Assembly (NCBI GenBank): GCA_947561715.1 | Contig: OX387199.1 | Location: 5,833,001 to 5,897,000 of the forward strand | Direction: 5' to 3' | Length of the DNA: 64,000 nt | Origin: Ascidia mentula | Lineage: Eukaryota > Chordata > Ascidiacea > Phlebobranchia > Ascidiidae | Shown here: piece by piece, positions 60,105 through 64,000 of the stretch | Numbering within the stretch: position 1 is the first letter of the stretch | Layout: each line of letters begins with the position of its first letter | Notes under the pieces: model-generated | Database searches by the model: none | What the model saw: only the letters and a program-made list of their open reading frames with translations | Told to the model about the DNA's origin: nothing | Translations under genes and position numbers: made by a program

Positions 60105-60780
60105 CAATTAAACTGGTTTTTGCACAGCAGGTAAGGACGAAATGTTTATTGCTACGGCGTTTTTAATTAAATAACCACGAGGCTCCACGTGCGGCCAAAC
60201 TCCCGGTTACTACGTCACATTAATCGAATACCCATGATGGTGAACTAAACATTAAGTTGAACATTGGCGATAAACATAACAATATTTTGTGACAGGCAAC
60301 ATCCCTGCAGTTGCTGCTAATTCAGTTGCATGAAATCTACATACCTACTTTATAATTGAGAACATTACAGCACGAACCAATTGACTGTCATAAATCCTAA
60401 AGTTATCCATAATGTCATTTCTGTTAGTTTTTCGATATTAAGCGCGAAAATTTTTTATTTGCATGGTCATATCGTAAAGTCTTATAACAGCTACCAAACC
60501 GCAGCAAGTCGTGCAGTGCCAAATTGATTTTTACATTGACGATATATGCATTTGCCGAGAAAACAACTTTCAAGAATCTTTTATTTTGATATAACTTTTT
60601 CCACACCGGGATTCGAACCCTGGTCATCCTGGCCGGAAATACCACTCAGGATTTTTCCGTATATGGGGTGGCGCCTTGACCAAGTTACACTTTTTTTCCC
60701 AAGCTGCTCTCGGGTTCATCAAAGCGGTAAACACTCCGCACCTTGGATTCCGTATGGTGGCGTAATGCGTTCTGTTTTTG
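60105..60780. repeat. Diverged duplicate pair, first copy (partner 61680-62345)
   Basis: Both copies run from ACGAAATGTTTATTGC-like sequence through an AACATTGGCG block to the SINE element. Units near 33600 and 41460 carry the same segment with about 290 bp deleted inside. Confidence 0.6.
60590..60760 (-). mobile_element. tRNA-derived SINE-like element S5
   Basis: Among the best-preserved B-boxes: GGGTTCGAATCCCGG on the minus strand, with A-box-like TTGGTCAAGGCGCC upstream. The D-arm and long variable region resemble Leu/Ser tRNAs. A body of at least 120 bp on its 3' side is shared with S6. Confidence 0.65.
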
Positions 60781-61679
60781 TGCAGATGTATATTAATGCC
60801 CTTAGTAAGCGAGAGGCCGGTGGATTTTTATTACCGAAAGTAGTTACTTAATCGCCTCGTTGATCATTTTTAAATGTAAATATATGTTTGAACGCCCTAT
60901 AACGTGTGTGTAGCGAATTAACCTAATCTGAGGCATTGTAAATAAATGTGGTGTTACAATATATGTTGTGACCGAGTATTACTATTCAAGAAAAGACCTG
61001 GTAGAATTATTACAGTTTTGTGAAATAAAGTTAGCTTCGTGTTTAGCAAACCAAGCAAGCGAATATGCAAATGCACAAGAGTCATATAACAAGTTATAAC
61101 TTGACTGCCCATCGGATCGACGATTGCACAGGTGAGTAAAACAAAGTTGTGTTCCTTCTTGACACCAGCTGCATTAGTGAGGCTCAGTGGGTCAAAACAG
61201 TTACCCCTGTCAGCAGCTCTCACATTACACTGGTCTTGTTTATGGTTCGCGACAGAGCTGCCGACGCTAAACCAAGAAGAAATAGCGACGATAACCAGCT
61301 AGCTTCGGGGCCAAATTCATATTTTTTTATTCGAAATGCGCAAAATGGGTAATGTAGTGAAAAAAAATATTCGTAGTTGACAATAAATAAAGAGATGCAA
61401 GTTAAGATAAGGTGATTCCTGTGACATCATAGTCCGTAATTTTATCATATATTTCTATTGCATTCAACTGTCTTCGGGTGATTTAATCCAAAAAGTCCAA
61501 TTTCCAGTTGTTTTTCACATTCATTTTACTGATATTTTTAAAAATTAATTCGATCTTTTACTTTAAAATTAGAAAAAAATGAACCTATCCCTATTAAGCT
61601 ACTTCTTTGAAATCGCTTCCGAATTAGCTTGGGTTATGATGCGTAACACTTTTACCGATAATTTCGGGAAGTGTGCTGT
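60781..61679. other. Intergenic between the two diverged repeat copies
   Basis: Contains one R sub-unit (about 60930, AGGCATTGTAAATAAATG). No gene is supported. Confidence 0.45.
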
Positions 61680-62345
61680 GAACCTGCTTTAGACGTCCAA
61701 CTGTAATACCGCTAGAAGAAATTCGCAGAGATGTTTATTGCTTCGGCGTTATAAACTGAATAAGCACGAGGATTCACATAGGGCCAACACCGGGTTATTG
61801 CGTGTCACATAAAAATAAAACCCAATATGACTGAACTAAACACGAAGTTGCACATTGGCGGTAAACACAACAATACACAGCTCTGCAGTCGCCGCTAATG
61901 CAGTTGCATAAAATTTACAAACCTACTTTGTAATTGAGAACATTATACCACCGTCTGCTGGACCGTCGCAAATCCTAATGTTATCCATAATGTCCTTTCT
62001 TTATATTTTCGATGGCAAGAGCAATTTTTTATTACCATGGTCATCTCCTATAGTCTTATGACAATCACCGAAACGTGGGAAGTTATGCAGTGCCAATTTG
62101 TTTCATTACTTTGACGAAATAACGCCCTTGCCAAGAAAACAACTTTAGAGATTATTTTGAAATATTTTTTTACCATACCAGGATTCGAACCCTGTTAACG
62201 CTGGCCGGAAATCCCAATCAGGTGTTTACTCTATATTGGTAGGGCGCCTTGACCGATTAATTATGTTTTTTTTTAGCTACTCTCGGGTTCAATAAAGCGG
62301 TAAATACTCTGCAACTTGGATTCCGTTGGATGGCGTGTCGGGTAT
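61680..62345. repeat. Diverged duplicate pair, second copy
   Basis: Partner of 60105-60780, clearly older than the other duplications in the window because many bases and small gaps differ. Confidence 0.55.
62165..62325 (-). mobile_element. tRNA-derived SINE-like element S6
   Basis: B-box GGGTTCGAATCCTGG and A-box-like TCGGTCAAGGCGCC on the minus strand. The 3' acceptor-like GTATGGT could pair with ACCATA-type sequence seen 5' of the A-box in S2-S4. Confidence 0.6.
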
Positions 62346-62831
62346 TGATCGTAACAGCAAAAATGTTTACCTCCACATGTAGGGCTAGCGATGTGTAACA
62401 TAGCATTTCTGACGCAAAGTGCGCCTTTGATGACATACTGCGTAAAACAACATTCATATTTAATGCATTCGCCAGGTTAAACATAATCTGATTATGCCTA
62501 AAGCACGTATGTTAAGCGGTAATATCCTGAACATGATTTCAGACACCGCACTTGATTTGTTCAAATCTGCATTGTTTGCCTTTTCTTGTCGACAATGAAT
62601 TTTACCAAATTTTATACATGCCTAATTTATGTTTGCCTTATTCAGCGCACAAGAAAACAAACAACTGAAAAGAATACGAAAAAAACACCACTATTATAAC
62701 AGAATGTGAGCACATAATACATGGCATTAATGTTGCAAAAAGCATATAGATACTTTATTGTTCAATTAACCTGTTTCTTTTTTGTGTTTGTTACGGTGGT
62801 TTTAGCAATTACTTCATAAAATACATGATTT
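62346..62831. other. T3 3' flank
   Basis: AT-rich, with no gene. A minus-strand AATAAA lies at 62759-62754. Confidence 0.5.
62754..62759 (-). terminator. AATAAA polyadenylation signal of T3
   Basis: AATAAA on the minus strand, 73 bp after the T3 stop. Confidence 0.5.
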
Positions 62832-63797
62832 TCATTTCGCGGTGTTGATCGGTTTAAACACAATCATCTCCATCTTAGTGTTGGACGTATCTTCTTGTTT
62901 TGTGATGATATTTCCATGAACTGGACCAGACGTGATGCAGCTGACCTTCGAACTTCGTTTCAAATTGATCATCGCGAATGGAAACAGACGTTTTTTTCCA
63001 TCGGGAAACGAAAACAATAGAGCTAGTATGTTTCCGACCGTGCAAAGTCTGTAAGTGCCACCGAATACCGGTTCGGTCAACCAACCCCAATCTATCACTT
63101 TAGACTTGAGATACAACAATATAATCAGTTTGGAAATGTCAAGTAAAAAACAGGCCACGGCATAACGGACACAACGTTTGTAGACTTTGTCGATGCCACT
63201 TAAATACCCGAAATAGTTGATCAACGGTAGAAAAAGCAGAATAATTAATCCAAGCTGGGCAACGAGAACGCCAACTGTGCACACTGTCCCAAGAGCCGCC
63301 AGACTATCGTCTTTCACGCAAAGATCCCTTTCCACAAATTCTGATCCTATCTGGAAAGTTCCAACAACTTGTAACAGAAGAAATATTGTTAGACCACCTA
63401 AAATGAGTTTGCCACTAATATTTGCCCGTTTAACCCAAGCGTCCTCGGATCCAACGTTGGCATAGGCATTATTTAGCCGCACCCACATGGATAGATAAAT
63501 TAGGTAAGTCGATACACTCACCAAACCTATTGCACAGTTTGTGAACCACGTACAAAGAGTGTCATTGAGGGGAGTCCATGCAAGTTCCAAGAGCATAAAC
63601 ATGGTTGACGCCAAAAGGAAGAAGCACGCCGCAGTGCAAATGCGGTTGTTTAACTTCAAACCACGTTCTTTGCAGAATATTTGGTAAATCAACGCAGAGA
63701 AAGTTAGATAGGAAACACTTGCAACCAATGTTCCGCAGATAATCCATTCAGTGATGATACTAACTGTGTTCCGCACTCCTGTTAATAGTTCTGTCAT
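62832..63797 (-). CDS. T3: intact seven-TM GPCR-like receptor, 321 aa
   Basis: A single exon starts MTELLTGV at 63797; the open frame reaches 15 nt further up but without ATG. It has the same length and seven-helix layout as T2, with the same two candidate disulphide cysteines (TLCTWF before TM3 and RDLCVKDD in loop 2), the loop YLSGIDKVYKRCVRY before TM6, and TM7 followed by FPDGKKRLFPF. About half the residues differ from T2 in the helices, so T2 and T3 are older paralogues. All Tf fragments in the cluster are of the T3 type. The ligand is unknown. By the pattern of the cluster a P gene would be expected on the plus strand just to the right of the window. Confidence 0.85.
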   Translation of the reverse strand: MTELLTGVRNTVSIITEWIICGTLVASVSYLTFSALIYQIFCKERGLKLNNRICTAACFFLLASTMFMLLELAWTPLNDTLCTWFTNCAIGLVSVSTYLIYLSMWVRLNNAYANVGSEDAWVKRANISGKLILGGLTIFLLLQVVGTFQIGSEFVERDLCVKDDSLAALGTVCTVGVLVAQLGLIILLFLPLINYFGYLSGIDKVYKRCVRYAVACFLLDISKLIILLYLKSKVIDWGWLTEPVFGGTYRLCTVGNILALLFSFPDGKKRLFPFAMINLKRSSKVSCITSGPVHGNIITKQEDTSNTKMEMIVFKPINTAK

Positions 63798-64000
63798 GGT
63801 TTTTATCGACACGGTTCCAAAACAATTTGAAATTTCGATTGCAAATTTCGAACAATTAAATCTGAAAGGTTTTTCTTGAAGTTATTTATATGTCTAATAC
63901 AATGTTAGCGACAGATTTAGTTTTTCAGTTGTTATTTTTATTCACACTGCATTACTTGGAAAAAAGTGTTTCCAAGATTTCCTTGCCTTGCAACAAGTAC
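63798..64000. other. T3 upstream region
   Basis: Homologous to 47400-47640. No kappaB module is seen before the window ends. Confidence 0.5.

Noticed and set aside
60601-60720. Functional tRNA gene (Leu/Ser type) on the minus strand
   Set aside because: A and B boxes are good, but the acceptor stem does not close and the spacing is too long; multicopy occurrence with a shared body fits a SINE.

Overview
The window reads as nuclear DNA of a metazoan, probably an invertebrate and possibly an ascidian tunicate. The grounds are an AT-rich base composition, short introns (about 70-280 bp, mostly 100-135) with ordinary GT/AG signals, AATAAA signals, tRNA-derived SINE-like repeats and a hAT-type MITE. 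The species cannot be decided from the sequence alone.

Left third (1-19 kb). Two NB-ARC/STAND ATPase-TPR genes lie in tandem on the minus strand. Copy A (about 5469-1805) carries two single-base shifts. Copy B (13165-9033) is intact, about 1260 aa, with a 39-bp coding minisatellite in exon 1. The pair is flanked by an inverted duplication of a seven-transmembrane, GPCR-like gene called T here: T1 runs off the left edge on the plus strand, and T2 (18518-17553) is intact on the minus strand.

Right two thirds (19-64 kb). This is a mosaic of tandem and segmental duplications built around a second gene family that I do not recognise, called P here. Each P gene has one long exon of about 840-930 bp, an intron of 103-134 bp and an 85-bp last exon, giving about 307-336 aa with no signal peptide or membrane segment. 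There are eight copies, all on the plus strand. P1, P2, P3, P5 and P8 are intact. P6 is open but has lost its intron acceptor AG. P4 and P7 are broken. Six older truncated relics (Pf1-Pf6) and several truncated T copies (Tf) lie between them. An intact T gene, T3 (63797-62832), closes the window.

How the parts fit. T copies point left and P copies point right, so the ancestral unit looks like a divergent T-P pair. A composite element recurs upstream of the P genes: an E-box CACGTG followed exactly 23 nt later by a kappaB-like GGGRNTTTCC site. I found 13 copies, all with the same spacing, six of them 174-193 bp before a P start codon. With the NB-ARC genes next door this suggests, but does not prove, an innate-immunity-type locus under Rel/NF-kB control, in which a membrane receptor-like protein and a soluble protein of unknown function are co-duplicated.
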